Positions 9,157 through 17,381 of a stretch of 64,000 bases of DNA are shown here, piece by piece; the first letter of the stretch is position 1; each line of letters opens with the position of its first letter. The notes under the pieces were generated by a model. It made no database searches and was not told the DNA's origin. It was given only the letters and a program-made list of their open reading frames with translations. The translations under genes were made by a program, and so were the position numbers. The stretch comes from Pseudooceanicola sp. HF7 (GTDB lineage: Bacteria; Pseudomonadota; Alphaproteobacteria; Rhodobacterales; Rhodobacteraceae): the NCBI RefSeq assembly GCF_011806405.1, contig NZ_JAATOW010000004.1:172301-236300 (forward strand). The letters are read 5' to 3'.

Positions 9157-9243
9157 CCGAAGTTCTTGCGCCAGGCCTCTGAAACCCTTACCCATTCCCG
9201 GGTGGTAGTGAGGGAGCAACGCCAGGGAGCGCAGAACCGGCCC

Positions 9244-10017
9244 ATGGACATCACGATCTCTTACCAGCGCGGCGAAACCGATCCGGGCAATGGCCCGGTG
9301 CGGATCGGCTGGCTGCTTTCCGAAGCCTCTTCCCCGATCGTCTACGACCCGCCCCGACGGGTCAATTCCCGCGACGCCCGGCGCAGCCATGCCAAGTCCG
9401 CATCGCGCTGCCCGGCGATCCTGAACCTTGAAAGCCGCTACTTCGAGGTCCCCTGCCCCTTCGATCTGAATATCGGCTTCACCCGGGACGACAAGGGCCG
9501 CCCGGTCCTGCGCAACCTGGCCGGTGACAGCAGCACGGTGCGCGCAGGAAAGCTGAGCCAGCTGCTCTCGCTCGTCAGCGAAAAGGAATGGCGCTACCCG
9601 GACCGCCCGGTGCTGCAGCTCAAGCTGCCCTATCTCTTTCTCTGCGATGAACCGGTCTACCTGACCCAGCTTGATGCCTACCTGCATTATCGCCCCGTGC
9701 CGCTGCCCGGCACGATCTTCGGCGGCCGCTTCCCGATCCATATCTGGCCGCGTCCGCTGATGTGGGCCTTTGAATGGCATGACACCAGCAAACCGATCAT
9801 CCTGAAGCGCGGTGAGCCGCTGTTCTATTGCCAGTTCGAGGCCGATGGCCCGGACCGGTCCGCCCAGCTGATCGAAGCCGAGATGACGCCGGAGCTTGAG
9901 GCCTACCTTGATCACATCACCGGGGCGGTCAATTACGTGAACCAGACCTTCGCTCTTTTCGAAGCGGCAGAACGGGTGCGCCCGCAGCAGCTTCTGACCC
10001 CTCGAAAGGAGAGGTAA
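9244..10017 (+). CDS. Conserved hypothetical protein, coupled to the downstream sulfotransferase fusion
   Basis: A 257-residue soluble protein of unknown function. The ATG at 9244 (MDITISYQRGE) is preferred; upstream in-frame codons would need a TTG start and lack a ribosome site. Visible features are CPAILNLESRYFEVPCPFDLN, an LPYLFLCDEPVYLTQ core, and FGGRFPIHIWPRPLMWAFEW followed by KRGEPLFYCQFE. The last part loosely recalls DUF6065-like proteins, but I cannot confirm that. No signal peptide or membrane helix is seen. Its TAA overlaps the next ATG (TAATG) behind AAAGGAGAGG, so the two proteins are made together and probably act in one process. Confidence 0.75.
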   Translation: MDITISYQRGETDPGNGPVRIGWLLSEASSPIVYDPPRRVNSRDARRSHAKSASRCPAILNLESRYFEVPCPFDLNIGFTRDDKGRPVLRNLAGDSSTVRAGKLSQLLSLVSEKEWRYPDRPVLQLKLPYLFLCDEPVYLTQLDAYLHYRPVPLPGTIFGGRFPIHIWPRPLMWAFEWHDTSKPIILKRGEPLFYCQFEADGPDRSAQLIEAEMTPELEAYLDHITGAVNYVNQTFALFEAAERVRPQQLLTPRKER

Positions 10018-11990
10018 TGGCGGCCCCCCTGACCGGGGACAGGAACGGCGCCCCCACGCCGGAGGCACGCCGGGCCAAGGATATCGCGGCTGCCAGCAGG
10101 GCCTTCGACAATGGCCAGATCAGCCAGAGCCACGCCCTGATCGCCCCCTGGCTCAATCAGCCCGGGGCAACTGCCGACGAACAGAAGACGTTGGGGTTCC
10201 TGCAGCTTGGCTGCGCGCTTTACCGGCAGGGAGACCTGGAGGCCGCGCGCAAGCTCAACAAGGAGCTGCCGCTGGGACTCTGGCCGACCATGCGGTACCG
10301 GCTGTCCCTGCGGCTGCGCGACCCGGCCACCGCCAAGCGTCTGCGCCGACACCCCGGGATCAGCGCCCGCACCCTTGCCGATTTCCGAACCAGCGCCGGG
10401 CTCCATGCGCTTTGGGCCGGAAGGTACGGCATCGGCTTCAAGCTGTTCACGGCGCGCCACGCGGCGATCAATTTCCCCAGGGTCCTGCCAGACGGCGTGA
10501 CCTACGCCCCACTGCCTGATGATCCCACTCAGGATCTGGACGTGATCCTGCTGGAGCAGGGGCTGGGAGAGGTGCTGTTTCACCTGGCCCATATCCGGGC
10601 CGAGGGCGCCCATGCGCGCAGCCATTTCATCGGGCAGCCCAGATACGGGCACCTTGTGCGGCGCTACCTGCCCGATGCCAGTTTCGCCCCCTTCGACTCG
10701 CCCGGACGAAGCGGGCCGGCCCACCTGGCCGGGGATTTCGTGGCGCGCCACTGGCGGCGCACGGGAAAGGTCGCACCGCCCCAGATGCTGGATCAGCCCA
10801 CGCGGCATGCCTTCGACCAGCCCGTCTTCGGCCTGTGCTGGCGTGGCGGATCTGGGCAGAATCGGCGCGAGGAACGCCATGTTCCGCTGGCTTTCCTTCT
10901 GGACATGCTGCCCCTTGGCGCGCGGTTCCTGGCCCTGCAACACGACATGACTACGGAAGAGCGCAAGCTGCTGCTGGCCGATCCGCGCTGCGCCATCCCG
11001 CTGGCCGATATCACCCGCAACCCGGTCGCCACGGTCGACATGATCCGCCCGCTGGCCGGCGTGATCTCTGTCGACAGTGCCAATTGGCACATGGCCGGCT
11101 TCTGCGGCGTGCCGCTGCTGGCGGTGATGAACCGGACCGCCCATTGGTTCTGGGGCCGCGACGCGGATGCGGCTTCGGTCTTTCCCTCCGCCACGACCAT
11201 TCAGAAAGAGCACCTGGATGCCGAGGCGATCGCGCCCTGGATCGAGCAGACCGCCCGGGCCTGGGCCGCGCGCCCTGTTGCCCCCCTGCCCGCCCGGCAC
11301 AGCCAGCCACCCCGGCTTCGGGCAGAGCGCAGGCCGGTGTTCATCTGCGGCCTTCCGCGCTCTGGCACCTCCGTGACGACCCGCATCCTTGCGGCCCATG
11401 GCCTCTGGCTGGGTGAGACCATACCGGCCACGTCCGAGAACCCCACCGGCTTCCAGGAAAACCGCCGCCTGCGAGAGACGCTGCTGAAACCCACGCTGAC
11501 CGCCCTGGGGGCGGATCCGCGCGGAGTCGCCCCCCTGCCCAGGACCGACAGCCTGCCGCCCTTTCCGGATCTTGCCCGCCGGATGCGCGGCATCATCCGC
11601 GCGGAAGGCTATGACGGGAAAAGCCCCTGGGGCTACAAGGACCCCAAGCTTGCCCTGCTCTGGCCGCTCTTTGCCCGCGCCTTTCCTCAGGCCACATGGG
11701 TTATCGTGAAACGCGACCGCGAGACGGTCCTGCGCTCCATCGCCCGCGCCAGTTTCATGCGCGTCCATTCCAGCTCTACCGAGTTCTGGATCCCCTTCTG
11801 CAACGCCTATGACAGCCGACTGCGCGCGCTGGAACGCAGCGGCGTGACCGTCCTGACCGTGGATGGCGATGCCGTGACGGGGGGCGACCATTCAAGCCTG
11901 GCCCCGGTCTGTGCCACGCTTGGGCTGTCCTTCGATCCGGAGCGTGCCGCGAAGGCCGCAGCCCTGCCAAACCCATCCGAGGGCGGATAG
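10017..11990 (+). CDS. Glycosyltransferase-like / sulfotransferase fusion protein
   Basis: A 657-residue cytoplasmic two-domain protein. Residues ~1-400 look like a TPR-associated GT-B glycosyltransferase: helical N-terminus with LGCALYRQGDLEAAR, a QGLGEVLFHL loop, and VISVDSANWHMAGFCGVP (349-366), the donor-side motif shared with heptosyltransferase/OGT-type enzymes. Residues ~440-650 are a PAPS-dependent sulfotransferase: FICGLPRSGTS (442-452) is the 5'-phosphosulfate loop and VIVKRDRETVLRSI (562-575) the 3'-phosphate site. A linker of prolines and arginines joins them. It is translationally coupled to the gene before it. The likely job is making or sulfating a surface glycan. Only the sulfotransferase half is firm; the first half may be catalytically degenerate. 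Confidence 0.8.
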   Translation: MAAPLTGDRNGAPTPEARRAKDIAAASRAFDNGQISQSHALIAPWLNQPGATADEQKTLGFLQLGCALYRQGDLEAARKLNKELPLGLWPTMRYRLSLRLRDPATAKRLRRHPGISARTLADFRTSAGLHALWAGRYGIGFKLFTARHAAINFPRVLPDGVTYAPLPDDPTQDLDVILLEQGLGEVLFHLAHIRAEGAHARSHFIGQPRYGHLVRRYLPDASFAPFDSPGRSGPAHLAGDFVARHWRRTGKVAPPQMLDQPTRHAFDQPVFGLCWRGGSGQNRREERHVPLAFLLDMLPLGARFLALQHDMTTEERKLLLADPRCAIPLADITRNPVATVDMIRPLAGVISVDSANWHMAGFCGVPLLAVMNRTAHWFWGRDADAASVFPSATTIQKEHLDAEAIAPWIEQTARAWAARPVAPLPARHSQPPRLRAERRPVFICGLPRSGTSVTTRILAAHGLWLGETIPATSENPTGFQENRRLRETLLKPTLTALGADPRGVAPLPRTDSLPPFPDLARRMRGIIRAEGYDGKSPWGYKDPKLALLWPLFARAFPQATWVIVKRDRETVLRSIARASFMRVHSSSTEFWIPFCNAYDSRLRALERSGVTVLTVDGDAVTGGDHSSLAPVCATLGLSFDPERAAKAAALPNPSEGG

Positions 11991-12047
11991 CCTTTTGCAA
12001 ATGATGGGCTTAGGAAGGGCAAATCACATCAACAGCGGAGCTGCGCA

Positions 12048-12488
12048 ATGTCAGGACTGATCCAGATCATCAACGGTCCGAACCTCAACCTTCTGGGTCG
12101 CCGCCAGCCGGAGATTTACGGCTACGAGACCCTTGATGATGTCGAGGCGGATTGCGCCGCGCTGGCCGCCGACCTTGACCTGGAATGCGCCTTCTACCAG
12201 TCGAACTACGAAGGGGCGCTGATCGACTGCATCCACCAGGCCCGCGAAAAGGCCGATGGGATCATCATCAATCCGGCGGCCTATACGCATACCTCTGTCG
12301 CGATCCTGGATGCGCTCAACGCCTTCGAAGGCCCGGTGATCGAGGTCCATATCTCAAACGTGCACAAGCGCGAAAGCTTCCGCCACCATTCCTATGTCTC
12401 GCTGCGCGCCGATGGGGTGATCGCCGGCTGCGGCACGGAAGGCTACCAATACGCGCTGCGGCGGATGGCGACGCTGATCAAGGCCTAG
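12048..12488 (+). CDS. aroQ: Type II 3-dehydroquinate dehydratase
   Basis: A 146-residue enzyme of the shikimate pathway that dehydrates 3-dehydroquinate to 3-dehydroshikimate. It carries the type II signature [16 protein letters not shown] (with catalytic Arg and Tyr), [12 protein letters not shown] in the middle, and [15 protein letters not shown] with the catalytic His. The length is normal. The stop TAG shares a CTAG palindrome with the stop codon of the convergent regulator, so the two coding regions overlap by 4 bp. Confidence 0.97.
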   Translation: MSGLIQIINGPNLNLLGRRQPEIYGYETLDDVEADCAALAADLDLECAFYQSNYEGALIDCIHQAREKADGIIINPAAYTHTSVAILDALNAFEGPVIEVHISNVHKRESFRHHSYVSLRADGVIAGCGTEGYQYALRRMATLIKA

Positions 12489-13357
12489 GTGAAGTTCCTG
12501 AAGACTCGGGTGGTGGTGAACATCGACTCGAGCTCTTCAAGCCGGTCGCGGCTTTCATCCCAACGCCGGGCCTGTACGTCCGCGATCAGCGCCTCGACAA
12601 CGGCCATGATGGCGATGGTGCTGTCCCAGTTCGACGGTGCCTCCACCTGAAGGCGGAAGACATGCTGCGCCACTTCCGCGATCGGTGAGCCCCACTGGTC
12701 GGTGAACAGCACGATGGCCGCGCCGCGCGCATGGGCGAGTTCCGCGAGCTTCTGCAGATCCTTCTCATACCGGCGGATGTCGAAGACGACCAGGACGGCG
12801 GCCTCATCCATGTCCAGAAGGTAGTGGGGCCAGACGTTCGGCGTCTGGCTCAGCAGGGTCACGTTGGACCGGATGATCTGCATGTGATTGTGAAAACTGG
12901 AGGCATTGGCCCGGGTGATCCGACCGCCCACGAAGTAGGCCGGGCGCGCGCTGTCCGCCAGCAAGCTGGCCACTGCATCGAAGACCGCTGGATCCAGCCG
13001 CTCAAGAGAGGCGTTGATATTGGCCACCACGGCCTCTGCGAATCGATGCATGAGATGGCGTTCACCGCTTTCGGCACGGGCGTCGCGCTTGAGCGCGGGA
13101 GCCTTGATCCGCTCTGCTACCTCTTCACGCAGGGCGGTCTGCATCTCGGGGAAGCCCTCGTAGCCCAGCTTGCGCGCCATGCGGATCACCGTGGGGGTCG
13201 AGACCTCGGCAAGCTCTGCAAGCTTGGTCACGGATTGCATCCCGGCCATCGGGTAGTCCCGCAGGATCATCTCGCCCACGCGCTTTTCAGACGCTGTCAG
13301 GCGTGCATTGGCGGCGTGGATCGCTGCCTTGACCTCCTGGCGGGTCTCCTCCGTCAC
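12485..13357 (-). CDS. MurR/RpiR-family transcriptional regulator
   Basis: A 290-residue regulator: N-terminal HTH_6 domain (residues ~1-80, [24 protein letters not shown]) and a SIS sugar-phosphate-isomerase-like sensor domain ([19 protein letters not shown] through [15 protein letters not shown]). Such proteins usually bind phosphorylated or other small metabolites of the pathway they control. It is transcribed divergently from the TRAP/gamma-glutamylation operon starting at 13475, and the shared intergenic region has two matching palindromes at 13385-13430, so it is the best candidate for the operon's regulator. Confidence 0.92.
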   Translation of the reverse strand: MTEETRQEVKAAIHAANARLTASEKRVGEMILRDYPMAGMQSVTKLAELAEVSTPTVIRMARKLGYEGFPEMQTALREEVAERIKAPALKRDARAESGERHLMHRFAEAVVANINASLERLDPAVFDAVASLLADSARPAYFVGGRITRANASSFHNHMQIIRSNVTLLSQTPNVWPHYLLDMDEAAVLVVFDIRRYEKDLQKLAELAHARGAAIVLFTDQWGSPIAEVAQHVFRLQVEAPSNWDSTIAIMAVVEALIADVQARRWDESRDRLEELESMFTTTRVFRNFT

Positions 13358-13384
13358 AGGCTGCGCCTCCTTAGTGATCTGATA

Positions 13385-13430
13385 TGTAACAGTCTCTACA
13401 AATTATTCAGGGGCTGTAGCCATGTCTACA
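13385..13430. promoter_or_regulatory. Paired operator palindromes for the RpiR-type regulator
   Basis: Two 16-bp elements of form TGTAR-N6-CTACA lie at 13385-13400 (TGTAACAGTCTCTACA) and 13415-13430 (TGTAGCCATGTCTACA). They are exactly 30 bp apart, about three helical turns, in the divergent gap between the regulator and the TRAP operon. The second is palindromic except for one base pair. Spacing and position suit cooperative binding of a dimeric HTH_6 protein; that it is the neighbouring regulator is inferred. Confidence 0.65.
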
Positions 13431-13474
13431 AAATTGCGTTGACAGCACGGGCTGAGGCGTCTTCTCCTGCGCGC

Positions 13475-14257
13475 ATGCTGCAGACCGCGCCACAAATCCT
13501 GTCGAATGAGGAAATGCCCGCCGCCGAGGTCCTTACCCCCCTCGGTACCGGGCCGGTCGTGCTGGCCTGCGAACACGCAAGCCCGGCCATTCCCAAGTCC
13601 CTGTCCAACCTCGGTCTGCGCGATGCGGACCGGCTGAGCCATGCGGCCTGGGATCCCGGCGCGCTGGCACTGGCCAAGGCCATGTCGGAGCAGCTTCACG
13701 CACCGCTCGTGGCGTCGCGCGTCTCTCGCCTGGTGTATGATTGCAACCGCCCGCCCGAAGCAGACAGCGCCATGCCCCGCCTCAGCGAGGTGGTCGAGGT
13801 TCCCGGCAACCGGGACCTGACCCAGGAACAGCGCGACGCCCGCACGCGCGAGGTCTACGAGCCCTTCCGGACCACCCTTGCCACGGTCATGGACCGGCAC
13901 GGCGGCGCGCTGGTCACCATTCACAGTTTCACACCGCTCTGGCACGGAAAGCCCCGCGCGACGGAAATCGGCCTGCTGCACGACAGCGACAGCCGGCTGG
14001 CCGACAGCATGATCGCGAACTGGTCCGGCGCCCTCAAGGCAGAGCTTAACGCGCCCTACTCCGCCAGCGATGGCGTGACCCATACGCTGGCCCTGCATGC
14101 CCTGCCGCGGCAAAGGCTGAACGTGATGATCGAGGTCCGCAATGACCTGATCGAAACGGAGGCCCAGGTTGCCGAGGTGGCAGAGCAGCTGTGTTGCGTG
14201 CTCAGCCGGGCCATGGGCCAGATGGCCACGCAGCGCCACGCGGAGGGCAGTGCATGA
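13475..14257 (+). CDS. N-formylglutamate amidohydrolase-family enzyme (putative gamma-glutamyl amide hydrolase)
   Basis: A 260-residue protein of the N-formylglutamate amidohydrolase (HutG-like) family: VVLACEHASPAIPKSL supplies the first metal-binding His, followed by HAAWDPGA, SRVSRLVYDCNRPP, TIHSFTPLW and VMIEVRNDLI. The family cleaves amides of glutamate. As the first gene of an operon with a glutamine-synthetase-like ligase and two dehydrogenases, its likely role is releasing glutamate from the oxidised gamma-glutamyl intermediate. The ATG at 13475 is chosen because the open frame upstream runs back through the operators and the regulator gene. The stop overlaps the next ATG (ATGA). Confidence 0.85.
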   Translation: MLQTAPQILSNEEMPAAEVLTPLGTGPVVLACEHASPAIPKSLSNLGLRDADRLSHAAWDPGALALAKAMSEQLHAPLVASRVSRLVYDCNRPPEADSAMPRLSEVVEVPGNRDLTQEQRDARTREVYEPFRTTLATVMDRHGGALVTIHSFTPLWHGKPRATEIGLLHDSDSRLADSMIANWSGALKAELNAPYSASDGVTHTLALHALPRQRLNVMIEVRNDLIETEAQVAEVAEQLCCVLSRAMGQMATQRHAEGSA

Positions 14258-14847
14258 AGGTCATGCGCGGCTACATTCGCTGGATCGACGGTATGAACTG
14301 GCTGATCGGGCGTTTCGCGATGTTCGGGCTGTTCATCCTGATGGGCATCCTGCTGTGGTCCTCCATCTCCAAGACGTTTTTCCTGCCCTCCCTCTGGACG
14401 CTTGAAACCGCCCAGTTCGTGATGGTCGCCTATTACCTGCTGGGGGGGCCATATTCGATCCAGCTGGGGTCGAACGTGCGGATGGACCTGCTGTATTCCG
14501 AGCTTTCGGATCGCAAGAAAGCCTGGATGGATGCCTTTACCGTCTTCTTCCTGATCTTCTACCTTGGCGTGATGATCTACGGCGGGCTGGCCAGCCTGGC
14601 CTATTCGCTGGGGAATTTCATGGGCGGTCCCCTGCCCTTCTTCGGCAAGCTGATCCAGGCCTTCCTTACCGGCGGCCCGGATGCGGCCGGCGAAGTCATC
14701 GGCTATGTCGAAAGGTCGTCGTCTTCCTGGCGGCCGATCATGTGGCCCATCAAGTTGATTACCTGCATCGGGCTGTTCCTGATGCTGCTCCAGGTCCTGT
14801 CGGAATTCTTCAAGGATGTCCTGCGCCTGCGCGGAGAGACGATCTGA
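14254..14847 (+). CDS. dctQ: TRAP transporter small permease (DctQ-like)
   Basis: A 197-residue, four-helix membrane protein. It has the DctQ features NWLIGRFAMFGLFILMGILL, TLETAQFVMVAYYLLGGPYS (the conserved W/E-containing loop region) and SNVRMDLLYS, then C-terminal WRPIMWPIKLITCIGLFLMLLQ. With DctM it forms the membrane part of a sodium-driven TRAP uptake system. Starting at 14254 gives the 4-nt ATGA overlap with the hydrolase gene; longer starts would bury it deep in the preceding gene. Confidence 0.92.
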   Translation: MKVMRGYIRWIDGMNWLIGRFAMFGLFILMGILLWSSISKTFFLPSLWTLETAQFVMVAYYLLGGPYSIQLGSNVRMDLLYSELSDRKKAWMDAFTVFFLIFYLGVMIYGGLASLAYSLGNFMGGPLPFFGKLIQAFLTGGPDAAGEVIGYVERSSSSWRPIMWPIKLITCIGLFLMLLQVLSEFFKDVLRLRGETI

Positions 14848-14848
14848 C

Positions 14849-16174
14849 ATGTCCTACGAATTGATCGCCCTGCTGATGTTCTCCACGATGATGCTGATGC
14901 TGCTGACCGGCCAGCGGGTCTTCGGCGCCATCGGCTTTGTCGCCGTGGTGGCCGCGCTGCTGCTCTGGGGCGACAAGGGGGGCTACGACCTGGGCTACGG
15001 GGCCCTCATGAAGCTCATGAAATGGTACCCGATGCTGACGCTGCCGATGTTCGTCTTCATGGGCTACGTGCTGTCGGAATCCAAGATCGCCGATGACCTC
15101 TACCGGATGTTCCACGTCTGGATGGGCGGCATCAAGGGCGGGCTGGCCATCGGCACCATCGGACTGATGGTGCTGGTCTCTGCCATGAACGGGCTTTCGG
15201 TCGCCGGCATGGCCATCGGCTCGACCATCGCTTTGCCGGAACTGCTGAAGCGCGGCTATGACAAGAAAATGGTGACGGGCGTGATCCAGGCGGGGTCTTC
15301 GCTGGGCATCCTGGTGCCGCCCTCCGTGGTGCTGGTGCTTTATGCGATGATCGCGCGGCAGCCCGTGGGCCAACTCTGGCTGGCAGGCGTGGGCCCCGGG
15401 CTTCTGATGGCCGGCCTTTTCATCGCCTATATCGTGATCCGCTGCGCACTGAACCCGTCGCTTGGCCCCACCCTGCCGGAAGAAGAACGCGCCCAGGTGA
15501 CCCGGGCCGAGAAGTTCCGCCTGATGCGCGCGGGCCTGCTGCCGGTCGGGATCTTCCTGATCATGATGGTGCCTTTCGTGAAGGGCTGGACCTCTCTGGT
15601 GGAAGCCTCTGCCATCGGGGCCATCGCGGCCTTCCTGGCGGCTGTCCTCAAGGGGCGGATGACCTGGACCGTGTTCGAGACCGCAACGCGCAACACGCTG
15701 GGTATCTCCTGCATGTTCATGTGGATCATCCTGGCCGCCCTGGCCTTCGGGGCCGTCTTCGACGGGCTGGGCGCGGTCAAGGCGATCGACTTCCTGTTCA
15801 CCGAAAAGCTGGGCCTGAGCCCCTGGATGATCCTCATCCTGATGCAGCTGAGCTTCCTGGTGATGGGCAGCTTCCTGGACGACACGGCCATGCTGGTCAT
15901 CGTTGCACCGCTTTACGTGCCGCTGGTGGGCGAGCTGGGCTTCGACCTGGTCTGGTACGGCGTCCTTTACACGATCACCTGCCAGATCGCCTACATGACG
16001 CCACCTTTCGGCTACAACCTGTTCCTGATGCGCGCCATGGCCCCGCCTGAGATCACGCTGAAGGATATCTATGGCTCCATCGCGCCCTTCGTCGCGGTGA
16101 TGATCCTGGCACTGGTCATCGTGATGGTCTTTCCGCAGATTGCCACATGGCTGCCCAACAATGTCTACCAATAG
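14849..16174 (+). CDS. dctM: TRAP transporter large permease (DctM-like)
   Basis: A 441-residue integral membrane protein with about a dozen helices. Typical DctM elements are GQRVFGAIGFV, LTLPMFVFMGYVLSES, GGLAIGTIGLMVLVSAMNGLS, QAGSSLGILVPPSVVLVLYA and FLDDTAMLVIVAPLYVPL, then QIAYMTPPFGYNLF near the end. It is the transport subunit of the TRAP complex. The ATG lies one base after the dctQ stop, indicating tight coupling. Confidence 0.95.
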   Translation: MSYELIALLMFSTMMLMLLTGQRVFGAIGFVAVVAALLLWGDKGGYDLGYGALMKLMKWYPMLTLPMFVFMGYVLSESKIADDLYRMFHVWMGGIKGGLAIGTIGLMVLVSAMNGLSVAGMAIGSTIALPELLKRGYDKKMVTGVIQAGSSLGILVPPSVVLVLYAMIARQPVGQLWLAGVGPGLLMAGLFIAYIVIRCALNPSLGPTLPEEERAQVTRAEKFRLMRAGLLPVGIFLIMMVPFVKGWTSLVEASAIGAIAAFLAAVLKGRMTWTVFETATRNTLGISCMFMWIILAALAFGAVFDGLGAVKAIDFLFTEKLGLSPWMILILMQLSFLVMGSFLDDTAMLVIVAPLYVPLVGELGFDLVWYGVLYTITCQIAYMTPPFGYNLFLMRAMAPPEITLKDIYGSIAPFVAVMILALVIVMVFPQIATWLPNNVYQ

Positions 16175-16228
16175 CAACCAGAACCCCGGCTCACGGGGCT
16201 CACGAATCGTAACAATGGGAGAAGACAG

Positions 16229-17278
16229 ATGACCAAGACACCGACAAACAGACGTTCCTTCCTGCGCGGGGCCGCGATGGCTGCCCCTGCAGCCCTGGCA
16301 GCACCTGGCATCCTGCGCGCCCAGGAAGCCATCAAGTGGCGCTTCCAGACCTACGCGGGCTCTGCCCTGGGCCAGGAAGTCACCAAGCCTGCCATCGACG
16401 CGATCAACGCCGCCGCACAGGGCGAGCTTGAGATCGAGCTTTACTACGCCGACCAGATCGTCCCCACGGGCGAGCTGTTCCAGGCCCTGCAGCGTGGCAC
16501 GCTGGACGGCGTGCACTCGGACGACGACTCGATGGCCTCGCCCACCCCGGTGCGCAACTTCGGCGGTTACTTCCCGCTGGCCACCAAGCATTCGCTCGAC
16601 GTGCCGGTGCTGTTCAACCAGTACGGCCTGGCCGAGATCTGGGAAGAAGAATACGCCAAGGTCGGCGTCAAGTGGCTGTCGGCTGCCGGGCAGGATCCGT
16701 GCAACTTCAACACCAAGAAGGAAGTCACCAGCCTCGCGGATCTCGAGGGCCTGAAGCTTTACACCTTCCCGACCGCGGGCCGCTTCCTGCAGCAATTCGG
16801 TGTCGTGCCGGTGAACATCCCCTACGAGGACGCGCAGGTTGCCGTTCAGACCGGCGAGCTTGACGGCATGGCCTGGTCCGGGATCACCGAGGATTACACC
16901 GTCGGCTGGGCGGATGTGACCGACTACTTCCTGACCAACAACATCTCCGGCGCCTGGATCGGGTCCTTCTTCGTCAACCAGCAACGCTGGGCCGACCTGC
17001 CCGAGCACCTGAAGAGCATCGTCTCCTCGGCCATCGAGGCCAGCCACACCTACCGCAACCAGTGGTACTGGGGCGGCGAGGCACGGCTGCGTGCACAGGG
17101 CGACAAGCTGCAGCTGCGCTCGATCCCGCAGGAAGAATGGAAAGCCGTCGAAGAGGCTGCCGTCACCTTCTGGGACGAGATGGCCGAAGAAGGCGAAGTG
17201 GCCGCCAAGATCGTGAAGATCTTCCGCGACTACAACGACGTGACGTCCAAGGCAGGCCCGCCCTACACCTTCGGCTGA
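16229..17278 (+). CDS. dctP: TRAP transporter periplasmic substrate-binding protein (DctP-like)
   Basis: A 349-residue substrate-binding protein with a twin-arginine signal: NRRSFLRG at 8-15, then an alanine-rich hydrophobic stretch ending ILRAQ. The mature part is a DctP-family binding protein (KWRFQTYAGSALGQ, LFQALQRGTLDGVHSDDDS, LYTFPTAGRFLQQFGVVPVNIPYEDAQVAVQTGELDGM). The classical Arg that salt-bridges carboxylates is not evident at its usual site (LYTFPTAG in place of LRxPxxx), consistent with a non-carboxylate, perhaps cationic, ligand; this is inference. A GGGAGAAG ribosome site precedes it. Confidence 0.93.
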   Translation: MTKTPTNRRSFLRGAAMAAPAALAAPGILRAQEAIKWRFQTYAGSALGQEVTKPAIDAINAAAQGELEIELYYADQIVPTGELFQALQRGTLDGVHSDDDSMASPTPVRNFGGYFPLATKHSLDVPVLFNQYGLAEIWEEEYAKVGVKWLSAAGQDPCNFNTKKEVTSLADLEGLKLYTFPTAGRFLQQFGVVPVNIPYEDAQVAVQTGELDGMAWSGITEDYTVGWADVTDYFLTNNISGAWIGSFFVNQQRWADLPEHLKSIVSSAIEASHTYRNQWYWGGEARLRAQGDKLQLRSIPQEEWKAVEEAAVTFWDEMAEEGEVAAKIVKIFRDYNDVTSKAGPPYTFG

Positions 17279-17302
17279 GCCGGGAAATAACGCGACGTGA
17301 AC

Positions 17303-17326
17303 GGGGCGGCCTTTGCGGGCCGCCCC
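17303..17326 (+). terminator. Hairpin between dctP and the ligase gene (attenuator or 3'-end stabiliser)
   Basis: A perfect 9-bp stem GGGGCGGCC / GGCCGCCCC with a 6-nt loop (17312-17317) and no T-run after it. Hairpins at this place, just after a binding-protein gene, commonly protect the upstream mRNA and lower expression of downstream genes. This would give more binding protein than catabolic enzyme. Confidence 0.55.
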
Positions 17327-17381
17327 CTTGCGGGTTCAGGGCTTTCGCGCCAGACCCGGTTGAGAGAAGAGGGAAGAGAAC

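Noticed and set aside
12731..13474. Extension of the amidohydrolase frame back through the RpiR gene
   Set aside because: It overlaps a well-supported gene and the operators; homology begins after ATG 13475.
14810..17047. 745-codon open frame antisense to the TRAP genes
   Set aside because: His/Gln/Asp-rich shadow of the dctM and dctP coding strands, which carry clear family motifs.
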